Shown here one piece after another: positions 36,792-47,059 of a DNA stretch of 64,000 bases. Position 1 is the first letter of the stretch. Each line of letters begins with the position of its first letter. Below the pieces are notes generated by a model, which worked only from the letters and a program-made list of their open reading frames with translations, did not search any database and had not been told where the DNA came from. This stretch comes from Candidatus Peregrinibacteria bacterium (GTDB lineage: Bacteria; Patescibacteriota; Gracilibacteria; UBA1369; JACRIC01): NCBI GenBank assembly GCA_016188705.1, contig JACPHH010000022.1:1-64000 (forward strand), written 5' to 3'. A program made the translations under genes and the position numbers.

Positions 36792-37274
36792 CTAAGAACG
36801 ATGACGAAACAAGCGTCTTACCATACGTATACCCAAAATGGAAACGAGCAAAAACAGTAAAGCTGTACCCTTAACTGCGGTACACGCAAAGTCTCCGCAC
36901 GACTCAACTCCTTCCCAAAAATCTTCTTTAAAAGTCTGGGGGTGTTTTTCAAGCTCCTCAAGAAATTTTCTATAATCAGCGTCAGGTTGTGTTTGCGCCT
37001 CAAATTTTGGAGCCAATGAGGTTCCAGCATTACCATCACTCATGGCAGGAATATCGGATGATCGAGTCAGCCTGTTTATTCTGGCGGCGAGAGCTTCACC
37101 ATGTGGCATAACAAGTGAAAAAAGGCTTCCAAGGTCAATTCGTGTCAGTGCGACTGTGTCAGCAATATGATCTGCGCCTTTCGTATAAGAAAAGTCTAAA
37201 ATCATTTGACCATGATCGCGCTCTCTCGATGGTAATCTACCGCATTCGCCAATCCCATCAATACCATGAACCAT
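36792..37274 (-). CDS. Hypothetical C-terminal-TM protein
   Basis: 160 aa with TM segment GTALLFLLVSILGIRMV. Confidence 0.55.
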   Translation of the reverse strand: MVHGIDGIGECGRLPSRERDHGQMILDFSYTKGADHIADTVALTRIDLGSLFSLVMPHGEALAARINRLTRSSDIPAMSDGNAGTSLAPKFEAQTQPDADYRKFLEELEKHPQTFKEDFWEGVESCGDFACTAVKGTALLFLLVSILGIRMVRRLFRHRS

Positions 37275-37389
37275 AATTAAAGAAAAAATTATAAAAACTT
37301 TAAAAAACGTGGTTTCGTTATAAAATCATTACCTTCCAACCAAAACCAAACAAAATAGAAAACTACATTATAATATAAATTATAAAAAA

Positions 37390-38649
37390 TCAAGTAAATG
37401 CGAATTCGTTTTTATATCGAGTAAAAAAAGTCAAATTATCAGCAGATGTGATTTTCCCTGCACGTTCAAGATTATCAACAAGTGCCTGTATTGTCTGATT
37501 GATCAAGTTATCATTTAAAATATTTTCTGAAATTGGAGTGGAAGCTGTCCAAAAATTTAAAATCTCTGAATAATGAGCAGATCTAAGACCCTGTAAAAGA
37601 ACTCGACTACGAGCTGTTTGATCACTATAACCTTGCTCTTTAAATTTATCACTCACAAATTTCTCAAGTTGTTCACGCTTTTTTTGAAAAATTTCTACGT
37701 CACTCATCAACATAACATTCCCAGAAGGAATGCTAAGTTGAGTGAAGATTTGCTGTCGCTTAGGATTATCAAGAACATCAATACTATTTCCATACCCTTT
37801 AACCATGTTAAAAACCTCAGTCTGCTCATAGCCTAAACCTGCATATTTTGTATCAAAATAGTTTAAAAATTTTACAACATCAGCAGAATTCTTCAATCCA
37901 TTATTCACCTGAATTTCCAGAAAATCGTCTGAGGTTGAAGCAACAGAAGTCAATTCACCAGCCTCAAAAAGATCTTTTTTCTTCATTTCCATCGCGGTGC
38001 CACCCTTCCAGGTACCGGCTCTGCGAGTCGCGTATTCTCGATTTAAAGCACTATTTTGTGGCGCTCGAAGGAAAAGGTAATATTTATTAGTGGCATCGGT
38101 GCAACCTCCAACCATTTCAACAAGATCAAGGTCGGTAGATAGAGGGGGTCTCAGAGTTGGATCTATAATTTTTGATCCGAGGTCTTCCAGTGCCTTTGAA
38201 TACGCCGTAAACATACTCCTTCGAAGAGCATCATCAACACTTGGAGCGCTCGCAGGCATGGCATCAATTTTATAAATAAAATAGTACGCTTTTCCATGAT
38301 CTTCAAACGAAGTCTGATCGGGAGTGGGCGAAGTTGCTAATGTCGGAGTTGCTGATAAAGCACTGTTGAATTGATTTTCAAAATTTCCTAGCTTACCAGA
38401 ATGAATATATGAGGAAACAATGGTCGCGGTTTCATGATCACGAAGCACGTCGTCAGCCTTCGCGAAATTCGTATACAACCAATTTCTTACTCTATCAACA
38501 CCCTCAGTTTTTAATAAATCAACAGTCCTTAAAGCTAAATATGGAATACTAATACCTCCCAAACCAACGAGCTTGATACCATTAACTATACCGTTAGTAG
38601 CGGCATCAATATGAACTTCATAACTTAGTTTTTTGATACAGTCCATCAA
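37390..38649 (-). CDS. Hypothetical protein, last gene of a four-gene overlapping cluster
   Basis: 419-aa ORF overlapping the upstream ORF by 32 bp. Confidence 0.65.
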   Translation of the reverse strand: MMDCIKKLSYEVHIDAATNGIVNGIKLVGLGGISIPYLALRTVDLLKTEGVDRVRNWLYTNFAKADDVLRDHETATIVSSYIHSGKLGNFENQFNSALSATPTLATSPTPDQTSFEDHGKAYYFIYKIDAMPASAPSVDDALRRSMFTAYSKALEDLGSKIIDPTLRPPLSTDLDLVEMVGGCTDATNKYYLFLRAPQNSALNREYATRRAGTWKGGTAMEMKKKDLFEAGELTSVASTSDDFLEIQVNNGLKNSADVVKFLNYFDTKYAGLGYEQTEVFNMVKGYGNSIDVLDNPKRQQIFTQLSIPSGNVMLMSDVEIFQKKREQLEKFVSDKFKEQGYSDQTARSRVLLQGLRSAHYSEILNFWTASTPISENILNDNLINQTIQALVDNLERAGKITSADNLTFFTRYKNEFAFT

Positions 38650-40051
38650 TTCCCAGCGCGGAAGATAGATTGGATAATTTTTCAGTAGACCACTTCGCGG
38701 CTCCTGTGATGGATTCGCCGGCCGCGCTTGCCGCGCTACTCAATCCCTCTCCAACAGAAGACGCTCCGCTCCCTATTGTGTCGATCAAACCGCCGGTAAA
38801 AGCTTCAAGTCCGCCTCCAGCCATATGTCTGAATGCCGGATCATCGTAGGTTTCACGAGAAACCATGTCCGTAAAGGTAACATTCGGATCATTATATTTC
38901 GATTTCATGAGACTGTAATTGTATTTTCTAAAAAAAACATCAGCCGCGATGTACGCTTCGAATGGCAGCATTTCTCCATGTTTTTTCATGTCAATAAAAA
39001 TATCCGGCCTTCTTTTTCCAAGTTGAGCCAATGATTCGCCCTCCTTGCGTTCCACTTCCACTCGATCTCGAGTAAAACTATATGAATGAAACATCTCGCC
39101 GACTTTATACGTATCAAGGAAAGCAATGCCCTTTTGAAAAATCTCCGCTTCTTCATTCGATGTTTTAGCATCATCATTTTTAAAATGATCCGCAACGAAA
39201 CCTGTTGATTTTTCCGCTTGTTCGTCCCATTGTTTGAGCCATGTAAATCCGCTTTTCCCTGTTCCAAGTTGAATGAGTTTGTTCACGAAAGCTCCGATAA
39301 CGGTTAATTTGGCGCCTCCCCAAAGGGTATTTTTGATATCAATGACCGTTTGATTTTTTGAGTTATTGAGCATGTTTAGGGTAAAAAACGCGCCGACAAC
39401 GAGAAATAATTTTTCTCCGCCTGACATCTTTTTCCATTCCTTGCGTACTTCCTTATATTTTTGAATGACCGTTTTTTCAATATCCTGACCTTCTTCACTG
39501 AGAGATTCTTGTTGATGTTTTTTTTGATTTTCCTTTTTACTTAACCATCCAAGAATATTACTCTTGCCCATTTGCTCCTCAATAAGCCTTTCCTGAAGTT
39601 CGGTTTTCGCGGCTAATTTCGCGGCATCGGTTGGATGTGCTTTAGAGTCTTTTTCGGCTTGAGCGTGCTCTTTTTGGAGATCGGGAAGCAGGCCACCTGA
39701 AGATGACTTGAAGTTATTATAATAATCCAATAAGTTTGTTTCCAAAGGTTCAAGCCTGTGATAGGTATCATTTTTATATTTCAAATATTCATAAAGCCTG
39801 TTTGCTTGAAAATGAGCTTGAAAATCTTTTTTATTCGAAATGCTTTCTTTTTTAAGAAACTCATCAATAAATTTTGAACCAAAGGTTAGAACCTCTCCGC
39901 TCGATTCATTTTCTTCTCTTTGAATACGATTAAGTTGCTCGGCTGCTTCCTTGTCGAACTGCGCGAAGAAACACAAACGTGATTCCTCAAAATCTCCAGA
40001 AAAATTTCTCAAAAAGTGACTCGAACCGTTTTGAAGAGTTATTCGAAACAT
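38618..40051 (-). CDS. Hypothetical protein with hydrophobic segment
   Basis: 477-aa ORF; GGEKLFLVVGAFFTLNML. Confidence 0.65.
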   Translation of the reverse strand: MFRITLQNGSSHFLRNFSGDFEESRLCFFAQFDKEAAEQLNRIQREENESSGEVLTFGSKFIDEFLKKESISNKKDFQAHFQANRLYEYLKYKNDTYHRLEPLETNLLDYYNNFKSSSGGLLPDLQKEHAQAEKDSKAHPTDAAKLAAKTELQERLIEEQMGKSNILGWLSKKENQKKHQQESLSEEGQDIEKTVIQKYKEVRKEWKKMSGGEKLFLVVGAFFTLNMLNNSKNQTVIDIKNTLWGGAKLTVIGAFVNKLIQLGTGKSGFTWLKQWDEQAEKSTGFVADHFKNDDAKTSNEEAEIFQKGIAFLDTYKVGEMFHSYSFTRDRVEVERKEGESLAQLGKRRPDIFIDMKKHGEMLPFEAYIAADVFFRKYNYSLMKSKYNDPNVTFTDMVSRETYDDPAFRHMAGGGLEAFTGGLIDTIGSGASSVGEGLSSAASAAGESITGAAKWSTEKLSNLSSALGIDGLYQKTKL

Positions 40052-40491
40052 TAGGAAGGAAGATTATCATGTAAAACCGACTCATTCAGATAGCCATAAT
40101 CGAGAAATTCTTCTTTCATGCTTTCAAGTGTTTTCGTAAGGTATTCGGGAAGTTCCGAAATGGTATCCGCGACAATAAACAGGGCTTCATTTTCATCAAT
40201 ATCGAGATTTTCACGGAGTATTTCATCCACGGCATCATATTCCTCCTTCCCAAAAAGCGAAATGATCGTTTCCATGATTCGATCATCGACCATATCTTCG
40301 ACCATCTGACGGACTTGAAGTTTCGCTTGCTCTGTCATGGCAGGACTCAATTTAAGGCCATTCATGATACTGTCAATATAGACAAAATAGTTCTTGAGAT
40401 ATTTGTTTGAGTCCGTATGTTTTTTATCAGTGTGCGTGTTTTTTGACATGGTAATTAAAATGAAAATGTTTTGAAATAGGAATCGTATCAA
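40051..40491 (-). CDS. Small hypothetical acidic helical protein
   Basis: 146-aa ORF overlapping both neighbours by 1-4 bp; ATG at 40449 is an alternative start. Confidence 0.6.
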   Translation of the reverse strand: MIRFLFQNIFILITMSKNTHTDKKHTDSNKYLKNYFVYIDSIMNGLKLSPAMTEQAKLQVRQMVEDMVDDRIMETIISLFGKEEYDAVDEILRENLDIDENEALFIVADTISELPEYLTKTLESMKEEFLDYGYLNESVLHDNLPS

Positions 40492-43400
40492 TGGGTTGGT
40501 GGAACGTTCGCGTGAGTATCACCTTTTTTTGCGGGCTTTTTTGGAAATGAAACACTTACTTTTGCCGGCTTTCCTCGAGCTGCTTCACTTCTCTTTGCTT
40601 TTCTTTTTTTCAATGCGTCTCGATTCATTAACCAACCAAAAAATGAATGCTTATTGTATCGCTCTATTTCACTTTTTTCTGATGAGCCGAATTTCGCGAG
40701 GGAAAAAATAGCGCTTTCTACAATTTTTAGAGGCGATGTAAGAATTTTACCCGTAACATGAAGACTCGTATCAGCTACATTAACCGACCCGGCAAAAGTT
40801 CTACGCAAAATGCGACGACTTGCTTTCGGCGTTTTTTCACTGCGACGTCCTGTCATTCTTCCAAAAAGAGCACGAGGCGTATCGATATAAACCCATTTCC
40901 AAGCTCGCCCTATAGCCCATGGCGTATCAATAAAAACTGCTTTACCGGCATGCCCGACTGATCTGACAACATTCGCAGGCCAAGAACCGCCGTGACTGAC
41001 ACTATCTGGTTCAGAAGCTTCGTCAGCAGTTCCTTGAGGAGAAGCTTCGCCCGCTGTGGCAGTAGCAGCCGCCTTTGCCGCATTCTCAGAAGCTTTGGCA
41101 GCTTTTTTTGCGCGTCGTCGATGCATAATCGCTTCTCCAATTTCATTTAAAGCCAGTCCCACGGTTAAAAGTGAATGAACATCGGAAAAACCCATATTCT
41201 GACGGATATTTTTTTGCTCCTCAGGTGATTTGCCAGCAGCTTTCGCCTCTCGTTCAAGCTTTCGAATTTCTCTTCTTTTTTGCAGCGAATCATATCCTTT
41301 GCGAAACATATAGGCTACTTTACCGTCACGATGATCCTTAAAATTTTCATCTACCTTTTGAATCCTTTCTTGACGACTTTCTTGTTGAAATTGAAGAAGA
41401 CGAAGGATAAATTCATCTTCTTTGAGTGCTTGAATATCGTCTGGAAGCCTGTTTTTTGTCTCACGAAAAGCTTGCGTAAATATGTGGGCATCTTGCATTT
41501 GAAGAGCATCAGCCATGGCAGTTCTCAGATTCAAAAGATGCATAATACTTCGATTTTCCAAATCTATTTCTTTATCATTGATGATTGCGTCTAATTCGCC
41601 AAGAGCCTTCGCAAGGAAGTCCGAATCAAGTTTGAGATTTAAAATATCTCTCGCCGTAATCGGCCTTTTTGGAAATTCATCCAATGCTTTAAGGAAACCC
41701 TTATATTCCCTAAGAATACCTATTTTTTTGATGAACTTTTTAACGCCCAAAGTTTCTTTTGGATCCCAAGGACGAGGAATCCTTCCCAATCCACGGGACC
41801 TTCGTCCTAAGCCAGGAATTCGTTCTCTTAAAAGTTGTTGCGCTCGGTTAATGTTAATTTCTTCTTGAATATTTGTTCCTGCTTGGACCCGAGCCATATT
41901 GGTCGCTAAAGCCGCCAACTGATCTCTTTCATTACTAGCCGGACAAAGAATTCCAATCCCGATGTCGCGTCCAAGACGTTCGCGCATCATCATATAAAAA
42001 AGCTGATCGCTGCTCATGCGCGGCAATGGTTTTACATCCTCAGTACCAATTCGTTCAGATTGAGTTTGAAGATCAGTTTTACGATTTTTTAAAGCTGTTT
42101 CTTGTGCGCGAATGGCACTAAACGCGTTTAAAATAGCCTGATCTGATGGAAGAGGAAAATTGGCACCTCTTCTCACAGTAATTGGAATAGCTGGAGTAGG
42201 GAAGTCATATGGAGGAGTTACCGAAGGCGTATGGAATTCTATAAGGAAATTTACGAAATCTACGGAACTGCGCGGAGTAGGTGGAACCCCTGCTACTGGA
42301 GCAGCCACATCGTAGTTGAATTGTATATTGGATGATACAAGTTCACTGGCCGCATTTCTCATTTTTAATTCTGCTTCACGAATTGTATTTCTACATTCAT
42401 CAAGTTTTTGCTGAACCGCCACCGTACTGGTTCGAAGATCAGCGCCGGGAACACCACCAAGTTCATTCGTAAAAGGAGTGTTTAAACCTTTAATGTTAGC
42501 CTGCAATGCGGACATGGCGTTTAAAAAATCTGAATTCGTTGGCGAACCTTTAGGAACAGGATCGTTCGTAAGCCTCGAAGCGAATGCAGAAGGTGAAACT
42601 GGAGCTCCTCCAGCGATAGTGAATACTGGCGTGTAGGTGGTGGGCGCTCCAATAGAATGTGGATTGGTAAAAGCAGTAAGTGGCTGCAATTTACCTGCGG
42701 CATGAGCAATTTTCAGGCTCGCTCCATCCATTTCTCGTTTAGCTGTGGACTTTTCATTTTGCAAACGATCTCTACGCGTTCCTAAAGTGAATATTCCAAT
42801 ACGAATGGAATCCCTTAATAATTGCGCGGTACGGAATTCCTGAAAGCTTTTAATCATTTCTTGAATGAGTTCAACATATTCATTATGTTTATCAATTCTG
42901 TCTTGAATGAGACGACGTTCTAGAAGATTCCGCAAATGAATTTCCTCTTCACGCTGCTTTCTCACCTCGCGAAGCCCGCTAGCGATGGCCTCAACATGTT
43001 CGATATTTTTATCATTCGTTTCCATGTCATGATGGACGTGCTCACGATCACTGTTGGGATTATGACTATGGAGTTGAATAAAAGCGTTCCGAGCCTCAGG
43101 ATCGACGACAAGCCTCTGCAAAAGCATCGGATATACGGATGCTCCTTGATCTGATGCTGAATTTACGCGAAGCGATTGAACTCTTTCCAAAAAATTATGA
43201 GATAAACGAGGTGCCACCACCCTTCCAGCAGGAGGAGGCGCTCCATCCCAAGTAAAGGTACTTAAAACCCTTTCAAAATGAGCGGTATTAAAATGATGAG
43301 GTCGTTTGCGTTGTAAATTTTCTGCTCCCAAAGCTCGAGTATAAAGATCCGCACTTAAAATGTTTAAAGAAGCGAGTGTTGCTGCAACGCCTCCTTGACG

Positions 43401-43931
43401 AGCTCTATATTGTTCAGTCATTGCTTCCGCTCGGTCGCGAATACCACGTCTGCCAAAAAAGCCTATAGGACCTGTATTCCTTGCTTGATGTTCTTCGGTG
43501 GCATACGTTTCAAAAAAAGTTCTTACGGCATCTCGAGCGATAAGTCGAGCTCCTTCAAGTGCATTTCCTCTTGCGCCTGGCATACGTCCCACATCCTGAG
43601 CCGACACCCCCTCAACCGATCTTTCCATTGTGTCAACTTGAGCCGGGGTATATCCATGAAGCGCATTATAACCCAAATCATCAAGTGTGACATTTTGGCC
43701 AAGAACATTCTGAATAAGTCCGCGGCGGGCCAGCATCTCTGGAAATGGGAGATCGCTGTCCACTCTGAATCGATTTTCAGGAAATTCGTCAGGAGTATCA
43801 GTGAGAAGACGACGAGCGCTTGTCGGAGCGACAATTGGAGCCACGGGCGGAACAACCGGCGGAGTTGGAGAAGGAGTCGTCGGGTCAGGAGTTGGAGGAA
43901 TTGATCCCGGTGCTGGAGCTGGCGAAGTCAT
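40488..43931 (-). CDS. Large hypothetical protein, Pro-rich N-terminus and basic C-terminus
   Basis: 1147-aa ORF; N-terminus PAPAPGSIPPTPDPTTPSPTPPVVPP. Confidence 0.7.
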   Translation of the reverse strand: MTSPAPAPGSIPPTPDPTTPSPTPPVVPPVAPIVAPTSARRLLTDTPDEFPENRFRVDSDLPFPEMLARRGLIQNVLGQNVTLDDLGYNALHGYTPAQVDTMERSVEGVSAQDVGRMPGARGNALEGARLIARDAVRTFFETYATEEHQARNTGPIGFFGRRGIRDRAEAMTEQYRARQGGVAATLASLNILSADLYTRALGAENLQRKRPHHFNTAHFERVLSTFTWDGAPPPAGRVVAPRLSHNFLERVQSLRVNSASDQGASVYPMLLQRLVVDPEARNAFIQLHSHNPNSDREHVHHDMETNDKNIEHVEAIASGLREVRKQREEEIHLRNLLERRLIQDRIDKHNEYVELIQEMIKSFQEFRTAQLLRDSIRIGIFTLGTRRDRLQNEKSTAKREMDGASLKIAHAAGKLQPLTAFTNPHSIGAPTTYTPVFTIAGGAPVSPSAFASRLTNDPVPKGSPTNSDFLNAMSALQANIKGLNTPFTNELGGVPGADLRTSTVAVQQKLDECRNTIREAELKMRNAASELVSSNIQFNYDVAAPVAGVPPTPRSSVDFVNFLIEFHTPSVTPPYDFPTPAIPITVRRGANFPLPSDQAILNAFSAIRAQETALKNRKTDLQTQSERIGTEDVKPLPRMSSDQLFYMMMRERLGRDIGIGILCPASNERDQLAALATNMARVQAGTNIQEEININRAQQLLRERIPGLGRRSRGLGRIPRPWDPKETLGVKKFIKKIGILREYKGFLKALDEFPKRPITARDILNLKLDSDFLAKALGELDAIINDKEIDLENRSIMHLLNLRTAMADALQMQDAHIFTQAFRETKNRLPDDIQALKEDEFILRLLQFQQESRQERIQKVDENFKDHRDGKVAYMFRKGYDSLQKRREIRKLEREAKAAGKSPEEQKNIRQNMGFSDVHSLLTVGLALNEIGEAIMHRRRAKKAAKASENAAKAAATATAGEASPQGTADEASEPDSVSHGGSWPANVVRSVGHAGKAVFIDTPWAIGRAWKWVYIDTPRALFGRMTGRRSEKTPKASRRILRRTFAGSVNVADTSLHVTGKILTSPLKIVESAIFSLAKFGSSEKSEIERYNKHSFFGWLMNRDALKKRKAKRSEAARGKPAKVSVSFPKKPAKKGDTHANVPPTH

Positions 43932-44068
43932 AAGTATCTATAAAGTATCTAGTTATTTTACCAGAAATAGACCTGATAAACAAGATGAAAAATCTGACTA
44001 TTCATCATTTTTCGGATCATGCGGATCATACGCTTTTTTTCCGTTATTTTTTTTCTCAAAAAAAATTA

Positions 44069-44234
44069 AGAACTTATCCATGAATAGGGATTCGTCACGA
44101 AATCTGCAAATTTTTGCTGCAAACGTTTCATCGCTCCTCAGCGTATCTTCTTCTGATACGCTTTCGTCACGAGTTCAACGTTTTCGCTCAAAATTTGCAG
44201 ATTACAGTAGAATACATATTTATGGATAAGTTCT
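44069..44234. repeat. Family A palindromic element, copy A5 (166 bp), core inverted relative to arms
   Basis: Ends AGAACTTATCC / GGATAAGTTCT. Left GATTCGTCACGAAA and right TTACAGTAG keep A1-A4 orientation, but the core reads as reverse complement. Confidence 0.9.
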
Positions 44235-45231
44235 AAAGTCGAATAATATCGTGACTTTCAAAATTTTCTTGTTTCAAAAATATCGGATGTTCAGCGCTTT
44301 TTAAGCCATAAAGTCCATTTTTTCCGGTTTCCATTTTTTTCCAGGAACGAATCATTTTATCAGCGAGTTCATATTCCATGGACCTCTTATCATGAAATTT
44401 TGCCTTCATGAGCCACCATTTTACGAGAAAATTTTTGGGATCCGCGTGCAAAATTTCCTCGCAGGTTCGAATCGCTTCGGAAAATTTATCTTCACGGTAA
44501 AGTCTGCGTGCTCGATCATAACTCGAATGAATAAACGCAGCTTGTTCATGCCTTTTCTGTTCGGAAATACATTGCTCGCATTCATGAATAAGCCTGTGAA
44601 TTTTCGAATAATTTGGCAGAATATGAAGAAGTTCGGAGTAGAGATGAAGAAGATCCTGAAAACGTCGCGCTTGAAGGTAAGAAGAACGTTTTTCAAGTTC
44701 CGAATTGACATAGAGCTTACTGATTCGACTAAAACATTCGGAAATATTTTTTTCATAGGGCAGCGCTTTTGCAAGTCTGCCGCAGAATTCGAATGCCTCT
44801 TTGAGATCGCCCGACCGTTCAAGTTCTCGAACGTATGCAAGCCCTTTTTTCACGCGATCATGAAGCATGTCCTGACGCTTTTCTTCTCGTTTTTTTCGCA
44901 AGGTTAAAAGCCCCTGCTCCACTTCTTCCGTTTCCGGCAAATATTCATTCAAAGCGAGAAATATTTTTTCCAATTCTTCATGTTTTTTTTCTTTCCAAAG
45001 ATGATTCGCTTCTTTTAAAGCTATTTTTACCTTTTGGTAGCGGGCTTTTTTCCACAATGAATAAACCTTGTTTCGTATTTTAAAACAATCATAATCGAGT
45101 GGGAAAACATGCAAAAGTTCATCGCAACCTTTCAAGGCGAGCTCATACTGTTTTTTTTTCATAAATTGACGCACCGCCTTCATGCCACGGGCTTTATAGG
45201 TATCTTCCGGTTTTTTGGACAAAAAAAACAT
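44233..45231 (-). CDS. TPR-like helical repeat protein
   Basis: Repeated A.....Y..A...C..LL...P motifs; stop codon at the edge of A5. Confidence 0.65.
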   Translation of the reverse strand: MFFLSKKPEDTYKARGMKAVRQFMKKKQYELALKGCDELLHVFPLDYDCFKIRNKVYSLWKKARYQKVKIALKEANHLWKEKKHEELEKIFLALNEYLPETEEVEQGLLTLRKKREEKRQDMLHDRVKKGLAYVRELERSGDLKEAFEFCGRLAKALPYEKNISECFSRISKLYVNSELEKRSSYLQARRFQDLLHLYSELLHILPNYSKIHRLIHECEQCISEQKRHEQAAFIHSSYDRARRLYREDKFSEAIRTCEEILHADPKNFLVKWWLMKAKFHDKRSMEYELADKMIRSWKKMETGKNGLYGLKSAEHPIFLKQENFESHDIIRL

Positions 45232-45450
45232 TATGAAATCTACTTATTTTAAAATTTTTATCAATTCCAATCGTAATAAGTCCTAACTCCTGATTATTTC
45301 ATGAATGATTTGATGTAAAATTGGTATTACTTTTGAATAATGAATTCACGATTATCATTTCAGAGATTCCTTCGTATACTTTGCTGGACATCTGGACATA
45401 TTACAAATATATTTTAACATACTCATATTAAAAATACAATAACTGTCTAG

Positions 45451-45577
45451 GTATTTGCTCACCGCTTTACTTTTTATTCAGGTAAAAGAGGACGGGGACT
45501 CCATTTTCGCTACGCTTCGCTATGCGCTCAAATGGTAGTCCCCGCCCTCTTTTCTTAAAAAAAGCGGTGGGCAGGTA
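45451..45577. repeat. Family B palindromic element, copy B2 (opposite orientation)
   Basis: GACGGGGACTCCATTTTCGCTACGCTTCGCTATGCGCTCAAATGGTAGTCCCCGCCCTC. Confidence 0.85.
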
Positions 45578-45692
45578 CCCAGGGCGCAATGATTTCAGCG
45601 ATGGATCTTTTAATCATATATAAAATTTACTATCAATATTATATAGCTAGATATAGAATAATATAAGATAGAATCTATACAATTTTATGTGT

Positions 45693-47003
45693 CTACCTAA
45701 AATTTACTAATTGCCCAAAATTGCGAAAAGTACATGCTGGAATAATTAAGGAAGGGTTATCACTTGGATAACCTGCAACTAGTTTCTTTTCATGACCAAA
45801 TGGTGCCATTATACGTCCAACACCTGGCACGTCTCTGGCTGTAATGTAGGTATTTTCATGATGAAGCACGACGTCATTGCTAAAATGAAAATTCCGAAAG
45901 CTGCTATCATAAAGAATATATGCCAATATTATCCTTTGATACATGTCGCTATCTTTTCCGAATGGAGGAGGATCACCTGAAAAGCTGCCATCCGACTTTA
46001 CCAAGTTTGATACAAGTCGCTTAATTTTATCTGGAATTTTCCCTTCACATTTTTTTTCAATCGCCAAGAATAAATCATTTTTCGAAAATTTTTGAGCTAT
46101 ACTGATTATTTTCACAATATGTTCGCTTGCTAAGTCAAGCGCCTCTTTACAAAAAAAATCAAAAATTTTAGCCGTATCATTACGTCCTTGTTCTGTAAAA
46201 GTGCAAAGTTTATGTTCGCATGCATCAAAAAATTTAAACCAAATCAACATAGTTCTTTGTCGCCATGATATTTTTCTTAATAGGGCAAAAAAATTGAGTT
46301 CGTTTCCTTCTGCTTCTTCTTCAAGCTTTTCCATTATCATATTGCCAGCTAACAGACAGGCCTCCCTGATTTCAGGAGGAAAAAAGGCCATAGCTGTTAT
46401 CCTGTATACATCGGTATCTTTTAAAGGAACAATTTCTCCGAGCAATTCTTGCTCAACCATACTCTCTAATGATTGAGTTACGGTTTGAGAATTTGCTTTT
46501 CTTAAGGAATTAATTAGGCCTCGTACATTTTCTCCATATTGATTCTTAACCAGTTGATCTAAAACCATCCCTAATGATGTCTTATCATCCCATATCAAAT
46601 AATTTGCAAAAACAATTCCATCCAATGTGCTTCCACTTTCTAAGGCTTGTAAAAATCCTGTTCCATATCTCTCTTGCAAATGAGCTCTTAAAGCATGCAA
46701 TCCTCCACCGACCACGCATGCTTTACTTTCATCAGGTGTTTGAATTCTTCCGTAAATTTTTCTCCATATTTCTCCTCTTACTCTATTCAATAATTTAGAT
46801 GCTTCTTGTAGATTTTCAGGCCTTCGAGCAAGATTTTCTAATGTCTCAGAAGTGAACATCGCGCCCATTCCTTTCTTCCTAACCTTATCCAATCTCGAAT
46901 CCTCTAAAACTTTACCATAAAATAAAGGTTCTTTCCGCATAGTTTCGTTACTAAGTAAGCTTTTTAAGACATAATCATTACTTAATTTTGTAGTTATTTG
47001 CAA
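45693..47003 (-). CDS. Hypothetical protein
   Basis: 436-aa ORF, no recognised family; 3' end lies in a repeat-like motif. Confidence 0.65.
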   Translation of the reverse strand: MQITTKLSNDYVLKSLLSNETMRKEPLFYGKVLEDSRLDKVRKKGMGAMFTSETLENLARRPENLQEASKLLNRVRGEIWRKIYGRIQTPDESKACVVGGGLHALRAHLQERYGTGFLQALESGSTLDGIVFANYLIWDDKTSLGMVLDQLVKNQYGENVRGLINSLRKANSQTVTQSLESMVEQELLGEIVPLKDTDVYRITAMAFFPPEIREACLLAGNMIMEKLEEEAEGNELNFFALLRKISWRQRTMLIWFKFFDACEHKLCTFTEQGRNDTAKIFDFFCKEALDLASEHIVKIISIAQKFSKNDLFLAIEKKCEGKIPDKIKRLVSNLVKSDGSFSGDPPPFGKDSDMYQRIILAYILYDSSFRNFHFSNDVVLHHENTYITARDVPGVGRIMAPFGHEKKLVAGYPSDNPSLIIPACTFRNFGQLVNFR

Positions 47004-47059
47004 GCCAAAAAATCGTAATTGATCATGAAGAAAAAAAGATTATTCGCGAAAATTGCCCA

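Noticed and set aside
43395-43904. 169-aa plus-strand ORF
   Set aside because: Antisense to the 1147-aa ORF, low-complexity Arg/Ser end, likely spurious.
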